Source of the DNA: Gemmatimonadota bacterium
GTDB taxonomy: Bacteria; Gemmatimonadota; Gemmatimonadetes; Gemmatimonadales; GWC2-71-9
DNA: 11,074 bases
NCBI GenBank assembly: GCA_025361465.1
Contig: JANYAG010000329.1
Location: forward strand, 1-11,074
Direction of reading: 5' to 3'
Shown: positions 1 through 6,717 of the stretch, piece by piece
Position numbering within the stretch: the first letter of the stretch is position 1
Layout: each line of letters begins with the position of its first letter
Notes under the pieces: generated by a model
Told to the model about the DNA's origin: nothing
The model's input: only the letters and a program-made list of their open reading frames with translations
The model's database searches: none
Position numbers and translations under genes: made by a program

Positions 1-658
1 ATTCGGCATCGGTGCTGACCAGGGCCACCAACACGCCGGCGTCGTCCATCCAGAGGGATTCGCGACCCCAGATCAACCCGGTGACCGCAAAGCGCTGCAG
101 CACCACCGTGGTGTCGCCGACTCGCACGGTGTCCCGGCCGCGGGCCGTGATCCGGATGGTGTTCCCCGAGGGAAGCGCCCGGATCGTGGCTGGGCGACCG
201 TGGGCCAGCCAGAATCGGATCAACTCCTGCTGGATCGCGACGGGGGCATAGCCCGCGATCGTGAACGCGGCCTCGTGCTGTCCGAGCGTCAGCGCGGTCG
301 AGTGACTTGAGTCGACCTGCACCATCGCGATCCCGCCGGCGATGGTGACGGAGTCATCGAGCGTGGAAGACCGCGAACTCCTGCCGTGGACCGCGAACGC
401 CAGCGGGGTATGGTCACGACCGAAGCGGAGCATCGCCCGCAAGGGGACGCGACTGCCCCGATCGGTGAAGGCGAATGAGTCGCTGAGAGTGAAGACTCCG
501 CCATCCTGCGTCACGCGGTAGCGCTCGTCGCCGATCGCCTGCAGGAACTTGTGGAGCCGGAAGTGACCTTCCTCGGAAACCTGAGCACACACTCGGTGTG
601 CCAGGCCAGCGGCCACCAGCAGGCCAATCGCCACCACGCGGCAACAGCGGTCGAACAT
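1..658 (-). CDS. Exported protein, N-terminal part only; possible N-terminal domain of an amidohydrolase
   Basis: The frame is open from ATG 658 to the window edge (219 codons) with no stop, so the gene is cut at its 3' end. The first ~26 residues form a Sec signal peptide: Arg-containing start, hydrophobic stretch VVAIGLLVAAGLA, then an AQ cleavage-like site. The mature part alternates short strand-like segments (GHFRLHKF, GNTIRITARG, TTVVLQRFAV) and reads as a beta-rich domain. The phrases GYAPVAIQQELIRFWLAHG and GLIWGRESLWMD resemble, from memory, a ~200-residue domain found before exported amidohydrolase domains in Gemmatimonadota and Acidobacteriota; the catalytic part would lie outside the window. 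A GGAG lies 9 bases before ATG, and the gene starts 15 bases after galM, so it is probably the fourth gene of the glycan operon. The coding call is firm; the amidohydrolase link is tentative. Confidence 0.75.
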   Translation of the reverse strand, partial: MFDRCCRVVAIGLLVAAGLAHRVCAQVSEEGHFRLHKFLQAIGDERYRVTQDGGVFTLSDSFAFTDRGSRVPLRAMLRFGRDHTPLAFAVHGRSSRSSTLDDSVTIAGGIAMVQVDSSHSTALTLGQHEAAFTIAGYAPVAIQQELIRFWLAHGRPATIRALPSGNTIRITARGRDTVRVGDTTVVLQRFAVTGLIWGRESLWMDDAGVLVALVSTDAE

Positions 659-673
659 GGGCGAGCGCTCCGG

Positions 674-1834
674 TTACTTGGTCACGCCGAAGGCGAACAC
701 GGTCCGCGACTTGTAGATCGCGCCTGGCTGCAGGATCGTCGTCGGGAAATTCGCGTGGTTGGGCGAATCCGGGTAGTGCTGGGTCTCGAGGCAGAAGCCG
801 GAACGTCGCGGGTAGACATGGCCGCCCTTTCCCGTGATCGTGCCGTCGAGGAAGTTGCCGCTGTAGAACTGCACGCCCGGCTCAGTGGTTGAGACGTCGA
901 GTGTGCGACCGGACGTCGGTTCCACGACATGGGCGAAGTGCACCAGCCCGGGACCGCTGCGATTGATCACGAAGTTGTGATCGTAGCCGCCACCGTTCTT
1001 GATCTGTTCGTCCTTGGCCTCGATGCGCGCGCCGATGGCCGTCGGCGCCTTGAAGTCGAACGGCGTGCCGGTCACCGCCGCGATCTTGCCGGTGGGAATC
1101 AGCGTCGCATCGACGGGGGTCATGCTGTCGGCCTCGAGCGTGAGCACATGGCCGAGGATGTCGCCGGTGCCGGCACCGGCGAGGTTGAAGTAGCTGTGAT
1201 TGGTGACGTTGATCGGCGTCGCCGTGTCGGTCGAGCCCTCGTAGTCGATCACGATCTCGTTGCGCAGGCTCATCAGCGTGTAGGTCACCCGGGTCGTCAG
1301 CGCGCCGGGATACCCCTGGTCGCCGTCCGGACTGACCAGCGTGAAGGCCACGCCGACACCACTGTCGCTGCGGACCGGTTCGGCCGCCCAGACGTTCTTG
1401 TCGAAGCCCTTCAATCCGCCGTGCAGCGCGTTGGGGCCGTTGTTGACGGCGAGGGTGTAGGCCTTGCCATCAAGCACGAAGCGCCCCCTGGCGATCCGGT
1501 TGCCGTATCGTCCGACCACCGCCCCGAAGTAGGGCGAACTCTTGACGTACCCGGCCAGCGAATCGAAGCCGAGCACCACGTCCCCCATGACGCCCTTGGC
1601 ATCGGGCACCTTGATCGAGACGATCGTCGCGCCATAGGACATCGCGCGGACCTCCATCCCGAGGCTGTTGACCAGGGTGTATATCTCGGCCGGCTTGCCG
1701 TCGGGCGCGGTGCCGAACGCGGCGGTGGCGTACGTCGATGGCTTTGTCACGACGGGTTCCTCTTTCGGGCCACAGGCGGTGGCGACGAGGAAGACCATGG
1801 GCAGGAGGGCGAGGCGGCGGTTCGTGAAGGTCAT
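674..1834 (-). CDS. galM: Aldose 1-epimerase (galactose mutarotase), predicted lipoprotein
   Basis: This 386-residue protein would interconvert alpha and beta anomers of aldoses such as galactose. Family landmarks appear in order: GRYGNRI (108-114), LHGG with H138, TNHSYFNL with the catalytic-acid-type H213, YDHNF with D285, TEPGVQFYSGNF with the catalytic-base-type E318, and ETQHYPDSPN (350-359). The length fits the family plus a ~35-residue leader. That leader (MTFTNRRLALLPMVFLVATAC) ends in a lipobox-like ATAC, so Cys21 is probably lipidated and the enzyme membrane-anchored outside the cytoplasm, unlike cytoplasmic E. coli GalM. The frame stays open upstream to 2209, but ATG 1834 is chosen because the signal peptide starts there, a GAGG sits about 10 bases before it, and its ATGA overlaps the stop of the GH2 gene, which suggests coupled translation. 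It probably acts on sugar released by the two upstream hydrolases. Confidence 0.93.
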   Translation of the reverse strand: MTFTNRRLALLPMVFLVATACGPKEEPVVTKPSTYATAAFGTAPDGKPAEIYTLVNSLGMEVRAMSYGATIVSIKVPDAKGVMGDVVLGFDSLAGYVKSSPYFGAVVGRYGNRIARGRFVLDGKAYTLAVNNGPNALHGGLKGFDKNVWAAEPVRSDSGVGVAFTLVSPDGDQGYPGALTTRVTYTLMSLRNEIVIDYEGSTDTATPINVTNHSYFNLAGAGTGDILGHVLTLEADSMTPVDATLIPTGKIAAVTGTPFDFKAPTAIGARIEAKDEQIKNGGGYDHNFVINRSGPGLVHFAHVVEPTSGRTLDVSTTEPGVQFYSGNFLDGTITGKGGHVYPRRSGFCLETQHYPDSPNHANFPTTILQPGAIYKSRTVFAFGVTK

Positions 1835-4026
1835 GGCGTGATCACCTCGTCGAGGCCCAGGTCGATATACTGTCCGCCGGTGGTCTGGTGGACGTGAATG
1901 GCGATGATGTTGGTGCCCGACCGGAGGGCGGCCAATGCGCGCGCCTCCAGCGGGATCCGCTGGTACCCTGAAGTGTAGCCGCTGAAGCGCCCGACCAGCT
2001 GTCCGTTCAGATAGACCTCGGCGTCCTCGTCGTGATGGATCCGCCAGTGCGGGTCGACCAGGGCCGTGGAGGTCAGGGTGAAACTGCGGCGGAGCCAGAT
2101 GTCCGGCGTCGTCCAGGGCGTGCGGATGACTCCGCCCGGGGTGCCCTCCTTGCCGAACCCGCCCACGCCCTGCTGCCAGAGCGAGGCATCGAAGCCGGGG
2201 GCAAACCACCCGTCAGCCGGGGCGGTGGTGGTGAACTGCCACGTCTGTCCTTCGCGCAGTGAGGTGGGCACCACGCTCCGGATGGTGAAAGCCTTCTTGA
2301 AGAGCGACTTCGAGGCCGCGATCGCATCGGCCGGCAGCTTGATGATGGCCCGATCGTAGGTCATCAGGCCGTTGACCTCGATCTCGACATCGGTCGTCTG
2401 GGTGTAAACCGCGGCGGAGAGCCCGTCGGCGATCAGGAAGGTGAGCTGATGCATCAGGTCGCGGTACGCCGCCCCAAGCGCCAGCGTGTCCGGGAAGCTG
2501 CGGTAGCCCCAGTTGTTGCGGTCCACCCAGGTGTGATCGGCGAGGGGGAGGCCGAGGCCGCCGAATTCCCCGAGGACTGCGGCGCGCGTCTGCTCGAGGG
2601 CCGGCATCGCCGGACCGGGATAGGCGTGGATATCGGAGACATCGCCGACCTGGTGGTCGGTCCAGCCGCTGGAGTTGTTCACGAGGCGGGAGGGGTCATA
2701 CGCCTTGAGCCAGGCGGCGGTCTTCTCGGTCTCGTGCTGTCCCCACCCTTCATTGAACGGGACCCACATCACGATCGACGGGTGGTTGCGCCGCGCATCC
2801 ACGAGGCGCTGCAACTCCGCCGCAAATGCCACCTTTGATTCCGGGGTCGTGTTGTCGGCACTTGGCATGTCCTGCCACACCAGCATGCCGAGGCGATCGG
2901 CGAGGGCGTACCAGCGATCGGGTTCGACCTTGATGTGCTTGCGGATCATGTTGAAGCCGAGGCGCTGCATGATCTCGATGTCGAAGCGCATCGCGTCCTC
3001 GGTGGGCGGCGTGTAGAGCCCGTCGGGCCACCATCCTTGGTCGAGCATGCCATACTGGAAGAGCGGCGCGTTGTTGAGGAAGAGCCGCCGCACGCCGGCG
3101 GAGTCGCTCGCGACGGCGATCTTCCGCATGCCGAAGTAGCTCTGGATCATGTCGCCGGTGGAGAGCGACACCTTCAGGTCATAGAGGAAGGGGCTGCCGG
3201 GCGACCAGAGCCGCGCATTCGGCAGCTGCAGCGTGATCTCCTGCCCAAGCATCGCACTGCTGGTGGTGACCACCTTTCCGTCGGCATAGACCGTGGCAGC
3301 GGCCCTGAGCGGATCGGTGGTGCCGCGCGCACTGACGCGCACATGCACCGTGCCGGCGTCGATGTCGGGTACCACCACCACGTTGTCGATCCGGGGGAGA
3401 GGCACCGGTTCGAGCCAGACCGTCTGCCAGATGCCGGTGACGGCGGTGTACCAGATGCCATTCGGCTTGAGCACCTGCTTGCCTCGCGGCTGCGGGCCGG
3501 TGTCGGTGGGGTCCCACACCGCGACAACCATTTCCTGCTCACCCGGCCGCAGCGCATCGGTGACATCGAAGGAGAACGGGTCGTAGCCGCCGCGGTGCAC
3601 GCCGATCCGGGTGCCGTTGAGCCAGACCGTCGCCTGCCAGTCCACGGCGCCGAAGTGCAGCAGCAGGCGGCCGCCGCGAGGAAGCGCGGGCGCGGCGAAC
3701 GTGCGCCGATACCAGAGCTGTTGCATGGGACTCACCGCCCGCTGCACCCCGCTCAGTTGCGACTCAATCGGAAAGGGCACCAGGATCTTGCCGTCCCACG
3801 TTGCCGGGCGAACGGCGGCGCGCGCCGTGATGGCGTAGTCCCACGACCCGTTGAGGTTGGTCCACGCGGCACGGACCATCTGCGGCCTGGGGTACTCCGG
3901 CAGCACGTGCGCCGGTGTGACCTCGGCCGCCCAGCGGGTGCGCAGGGTGTGTTGCGCCTGTTGGGCGAGAAGGCCGTGACCCCCGCACACCGAGACCACC
4001 AGCACGCCCAGCATGATTCGCTTCAT
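1831..4026 (-). CDS. Exported glycoside hydrolase family 2 protein (beta-galactosidase/beta-glucuronidase-like)
   Basis: This 731-residue enzyme has a signal peptide (residues 1-22, ending LLAQQ), then the GH2 order: N-terminal jelly-roll sugar-binding domain (~45-210, with WYRRTF, FGAVDWQATVWLNG and GGYDPFSFDVTD), Ig-like domain (~211-305), and TIM barrel (~306-570). The expected acid/base is E426 in PFNEGWGQ and the nucleophile E488 in LGEFGGLG; both are present, so the enzyme should be active and retaining. YTQTTDVEIEVNGLMTYDR (541-559) is a typical end-of-barrel segment. Residues ~580-731 add a further beta-sandwich resembling a second sugar-binding domain (EVYLNGQLVGRFSGY). ATG 4026 is chosen over upstream in-frame starts because it opens the signal peptide, follows GGGGAGGG by 5 bases, and forms an ATGA overlap with the preceding gene's stop. 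GH2 includes galactosidases, glucuronidases and mannosidases, and I cannot pick the substrate. Confidence 0.92.
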   Translation of the reverse strand: MKRIMLGVLVVSVCGGHGLLAQQAQHTLRTRWAAEVTPAHVLPEYPRPQMVRAAWTNLNGSWDYAITARAAVRPATWDGKILVPFPIESQLSGVQRAVSPMQQLWYRRTFAAPALPRGGRLLLHFGAVDWQATVWLNGTRIGVHRGGYDPFSFDVTDALRPGEQEMVVAVWDPTDTGPQPRGKQVLKPNGIWYTAVTGIWQTVWLEPVPLPRIDNVVVVPDIDAGTVHVRVSARGTTDPLRAAATVYADGKVVTTSSAMLGQEITLQLPNARLWSPGSPFLYDLKVSLSTGDMIQSYFGMRKIAVASDSAGVRRLFLNNAPLFQYGMLDQGWWPDGLYTPPTEDAMRFDIEIMQRLGFNMIRKHIKVEPDRWYALADRLGMLVWQDMPSADNTTPESKVAFAAELQRLVDARRNHPSIVMWVPFNEGWGQHETEKTAAWLKAYDPSRLVNNSSGWTDHQVGDVSDIHAYPGPAMPALEQTRAAVLGEFGGLGLPLADHTWVDRNNWGYRSFPDTLALGAAYRDLMHQLTFLIADGLSAAVYTQTTDVEIEVNGLMTYDRAIIKLPADAIAASKSLFKKAFTIRSVVPTSLREGQTWQFTTTAPADGWFAPGFDASLWQQGVGGFGKEGTPGGVIRTPWTTPDIWLRRSFTLTSTALVDPHWRIHHDEDAEVYLNGQLVGRFSGYTSGYQRIPLEARALAALRSGTNIIAIHVHQTTGGQYIDLGLDEVITP

Positions 4027-6548
4027 CGCTGCCCTCCCCAGATCATGATTTCCGTCAGGCCGCTCACCGCCGGGAGATCGTGTTCGAAGACGACTCGCAC
4101 CCGGTTCGTGGTCACCGGTGCGATGCGCACCGTATTGACCGAGGAGACCTGCGGGCGGAGTGGTACCTGCGAGATCACCCGGGCATCGACCCATGCGGTG
4201 CCATCCCAGCTCTGAATTGTGTAGCGCTTCGGCGCTTTGACCCCAGTGCCGTCACCCCAGAGATGGAGCTCCACCTGTTCGATGCGGTGCCGGCCCTGCA
4301 GGTCGAGCTGGACCCAGTCGCTTGCGTTCGGCGAGCCGAAGGCCGTCCAGCGATTGCGAGAGTAGTGGCTGAACGCCACGGTCATGTCGTTGACTTCGTT
4401 CACCTGGTCGAATTGTGAGGTGAACGATGCGCTCGTGACAGCGCCCCAGGCGAGATCCGGCGAAGCCGCCACTGCCGCCGGGAACGGCAGCGCAGCGCGA
4501 CCCCAGGCTTCGATCTCCGAAAGCCCCACAGCGCTGCCGGGCCTTGGCGTGAACAGGACGCGCAGGCTCGAGGTAGTGACGGCCGGAAAGGTGATGGAAT
4601 TGGCGCGTTGCCCCATCGCCTGGGCCGGCGAGCGGCGCTGCCCGGCGATCCGCACCCACGCTCCGTTGCGCCAGGCTGCCAGCTCGTAGCGCGCCGGCGG
4701 CGTGACCCCGCTGGAATCGTCAAGGAAGTAGAGCTTGACCGACTCGACTCGACGCGCGGCGCCGAAGTCGATCGTCGCCCCGTCCATCGCATTCGGCGAA
4801 CCTGCCGTCGTCCAGCGGTTCGGGGGCGAAGTGTGATACCAGTAGTTGCCATCAATCAGGTAGTGCGGGGACGTGCCCGGGGCGCTGTACGAGGTCCTGA
4901 TCAGCGGATACGGCCGATGGCCGTTGTTGACGGCGATGTTGACGAGGCGACTTTCGCCGGCGGACCCCCGCGCTCCCGAGGCGGGCAGCGCAGCGATGAG
5001 TCGGCCGAGACGAGGTGCCTGTCCGATCACGCTCCCATCCACGAGCAGCGTCAGGCCCGCGCCGCGATGGTACCGCGTTCCCGTCCGATCCCAGACTATC
5101 GCGACCTGATGCCCGTGATACGAGATGTTGTCGATTGCGAAGTAATCCCAGCTGTCTGGAGCAAGCGGCCGCACTTCGAGCGAGTCATCGGCGCGGGGAC
5201 GCAACCCCACGATCCCGGTGATGACGAGATCGACATACCCGGAATGGAAGTAGTGCTCGCTGTGATCAAAGGTGTTGTGCCCGTCCCAGGAGCCATTGTC
5301 CGGGTTGGCGGCCTCGGCGATGTAGGGACGGCCGTCCTTCCGCTGGCTGATCGTGTAGGTCCGGAAGAGCCGAAAGTAGTCGGCCTTGGTCACCACCGAC
5401 TGGTGGTAGTTGTCGAGCAGGTTGGCCATCGCCACCAGCGTCTGCGTGGTGGCGTATGGCCAGGCATTCCCGCTCCAGACGCAGCAGCGCGGCGAGATCA
5501 GGAACTGCGGATCGTGGCGCTCGACCGTGGTGGGGCCGCGGGCGCTGAAGAAGTAGGCGGTGTCCATCAGGAAGCGCCAGGCCGCCTCGTAGCCCGCGTC
5601 GGGCAGGTTGAACTGCCACGGCACGAAGCCAATCTCTTCGCGGCCGTGCCGATTCCCGGCGTAGGGTCCACTCTGATAGGTGAGCGACCCGGCGGTGATG
5701 CCACCCTTCTCGTCGGTGCGGAACTGGTGGAAGAAGAACTCCCGTTTCGGGTCCCAGAGTTCGCGCTGCACCCGCGCCTTCAGGTCTGTCGCCCGGGCAG
5801 CAAACTCCGCCGACTTCGCCGGCTGGCCCAGCAGGCCGGCGGCGCGCGAGATCGCCACCGCGTCGGCGAAGAGATAGGAATTGATCGTGGGCCGGTAGCC
5901 GTCGGCGCCGGAGCCTTCGTCGGTTGTAAGTCGGGAGTTGATGTTCACTTCCATCCCGTCGTGCAGCCCGTCCCAGTGAAACATCCGCTTGGTGGAGTCC
6001 CAGTGCTCGGCCATCCAGCCGGCGTACTGTGCCTCCATGTGCGGCAGCATGGTGCCAAGAAAACGCTTGTCGCCGTTCACCATGAAGGCGGCAAACACCG
6101 CGTCGCCATACCAGTTGCTGTAGCTGCGGGGCTGGGCTCCAGGTGTCTCGAACCAATACCGGGCAAAGTCGGCAACGATCTGTCGGTCGTTGAGCCAGCG
6201 CGCTTCGTAGAGCTGGTGGCCGAGTGGGCAGGAGATGGCGCCGAAGGCGCCGGACCAGAACGGCCGGTCGATGAACTCGGTGAAGGTGTAGCCGGACTCG
6301 GGCGAACCGTAGGTCAGGTGCTTGGTGACCAGCTCCCAGCGGTAATAGTAGGTCGCATCGATGTCGGAATCGGGCGACTCGAAGAACGGGATGTTGGCTT
6401 CATACCAACCCCAGTCGCGGTTGTCCCACCAGGCTTGCCGGCCGAGGATGGCTCGATGATCGAGGACTGGGCGCGGCTGCTGCGCCTCGCCCAGGCTGGC
6501 GATGCCAATGAGGCCCAAGGCCAGCATTCGAAGGACGGCCAGTCGCAT
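4023..6548 (-). CDS. Exported MGH1-like (alpha/alpha)6 glycoside hydrolase with two C-terminal discoidin-like domains
   Basis: This 841-residue protein begins with a signal peptide (MRLAVLRMLALGLIGIASLG, cleavage near EAQQ). Residues ~60-450 read as the (alpha/alpha)6 domain seen in mannosylglycerate hydrolase-like and GH63/GH37-related enzymes: SYSNWYGDAVFAAF (142-155), WDGLHDGMEVNINS (192-205), YRPTINSYLFADAVAIS (218-234), and GNAWPYATTQ (360-369). Acidic residues D198 and E200 in DGME and E425-region positions are catalytic candidates by position only. A short beta domain follows (~450-520). Two related F5/8-type C (discoidin-like) domains come next, ~566-690 and ~719-841, each with NRWT-x2-GSPNA and a later WV motif; such domains usually bind glycans. 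An AGGGAA lies a few bases before ATG 6548. It is the first gene of the operon, and its TGA overlaps the ATG of the GH2 gene. The substrate is unknown. Confidence 0.85.
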   Translation of the reverse strand: MRLAVLRMLALGLIGIASLGEAQQPRPVLDHRAILGRQAWWDNRDWGWYEANIPFFESPDSDIDATYYYRWELVTKHLTYGSPESGYTFTEFIDRPFWSGAFGAISCPLGHQLYEARWLNDRQIVADFARYWFETPGAQPRSYSNWYGDAVFAAFMVNGDKRFLGTMLPHMEAQYAGWMAEHWDSTKRMFHWDGLHDGMEVNINSRLTTDEGSGADGYRPTINSYLFADAVAISRAAGLLGQPAKSAEFAARATDLKARVQRELWDPKREFFFHQFRTDEKGGITAGSLTYQSGPYAGNRHGREEIGFVPWQFNLPDAGYEAAWRFLMDTAYFFSARGPTTVERHDPQFLISPRCCVWSGNAWPYATTQTLVAMANLLDNYHQSVVTKADYFRLFRTYTISQRKDGRPYIAEAANPDNGSWDGHNTFDHSEHYFHSGYVDLVITGIVGLRPRADDSLEVRPLAPDSWDYFAIDNISYHGHQVAIVWDRTGTRYHRGAGLTLLVDGSVIGQAPRLGRLIAALPASGARGSAGESRLVNIAVNNGHRPYPLIRTSYSAPGTSPHYLIDGNYWYHTSPPNRWTTAGSPNAMDGATIDFGAARRVESVKLYFLDDSSGVTPPARYELAAWRNGAWVRIAGQRRSPAQAMGQRANSITFPAVTTSSLRVLFTPRPGSAVGLSEIEAWGRAALPFPAAVAASPDLAWGAVTSASFTSQFDQVNEVNDMTVAFSHYSRNRWTAFGSPNASDWVQLDLQGRHRIEQVELHLWGDGTGVKAPKRYTIQSWDGTAWVDARVISQVPLRPQVSSVNTVRIAPVTTNRVRVVFEHDLPAVSGLTEIMIWGGQR
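4182..4853 (-). other. Tandem discoidin-like repeat pair inside the MGH1-like hydrolase gene
   Basis: The segments encoding residues 566-634 (4853-4647) and 719-789 (4394-4182) align without help. NRWTTAGSPNA matches NRWTAFGSPNA, DGATIDFG matches DWVQLDLQG, VESVKLYFLDDSSGVTPP matches IEQVELHLWGDGTGVKAP, and RNGAWV matches WDGTAWV. Each probably forms one beta-sandwich binding module. The similarity is at protein level and is diverged, so this is an old internal duplication and not a recent DNA repeat. Confidence 0.8.
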
Positions 6549-6571
6549 GCAGTTCCCTGCAGTTCAGTGCA
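6548..6571. repeat. Short direct repeats with 10-base period before the glycan operon
   Basis: TGCAGTTC occurs at 6548-6555 and 6558-6565, exactly 10 bases apart, followed by a partial third copy TGCA at 6568-6571. The array runs into the start codon of the first operon gene and covers its ribosome binding site (AGGGAA on the coding strand). Helical phasing would suit a DNA-binding protein, but the array is short enough to be chance. Confidence 0.3.
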
Positions 6572-6717
6572 AGCCGGTGCGGAGGAAGGTGCTGGGGGCC
6601 GGAACGGGTTCCCCGGGGCGAGCACCCAACGTTACGCGGTTCCCGGGCGGTCCGCCATGTGGCGGTTCGGAGCGTATACTTCGGGATCCCCCGAGCGATT
6701 TCCAGGAGCCCACGACG
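6549..6717. promoter_or_regulatory. Divergent intergenic region between the glycan operon and the peptidase gene
   Basis: These 169 bases separate the outward-facing starts at 6548 (minus) and 6718 (plus), so promoters for both units should lie here. On the plus strand TATACT at 6675-6680 is a reasonable -10, giving a start near 6687 and a ~31-base leader, but no good -35 is found 16-18 bases upstream. The -35 position is instead occupied by inverted repeats: GGCGG-T-CCGCC (6646-6656) and CCGCC-ATGT-GGCGG (6652-6665), which share an arm. These could be an operator or a hairpin. I see no convincing promoter for the minus-strand operon. Confidence 0.35.

Noticed and set aside
929..1897. A 322-codon plus-strand open frame opposite galM
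   Set aside because: It is the antisense of a gene with complete GalM motifs and has no domain of its own.
1835..2209. An N-terminal extension of galM of 125 codons
   Set aside because: It overlaps the GH2 coding region, has no family similarity, and lies upstream of an evident lipoprotein signal with an ATGA-coupled start.
4027..4194. An N-terminal extension of the GH2 protein of 56 codons
   Set aside because: It overlaps the end of the preceding gene, and the signal peptide plus a strong ribosome site place the start at 4026.
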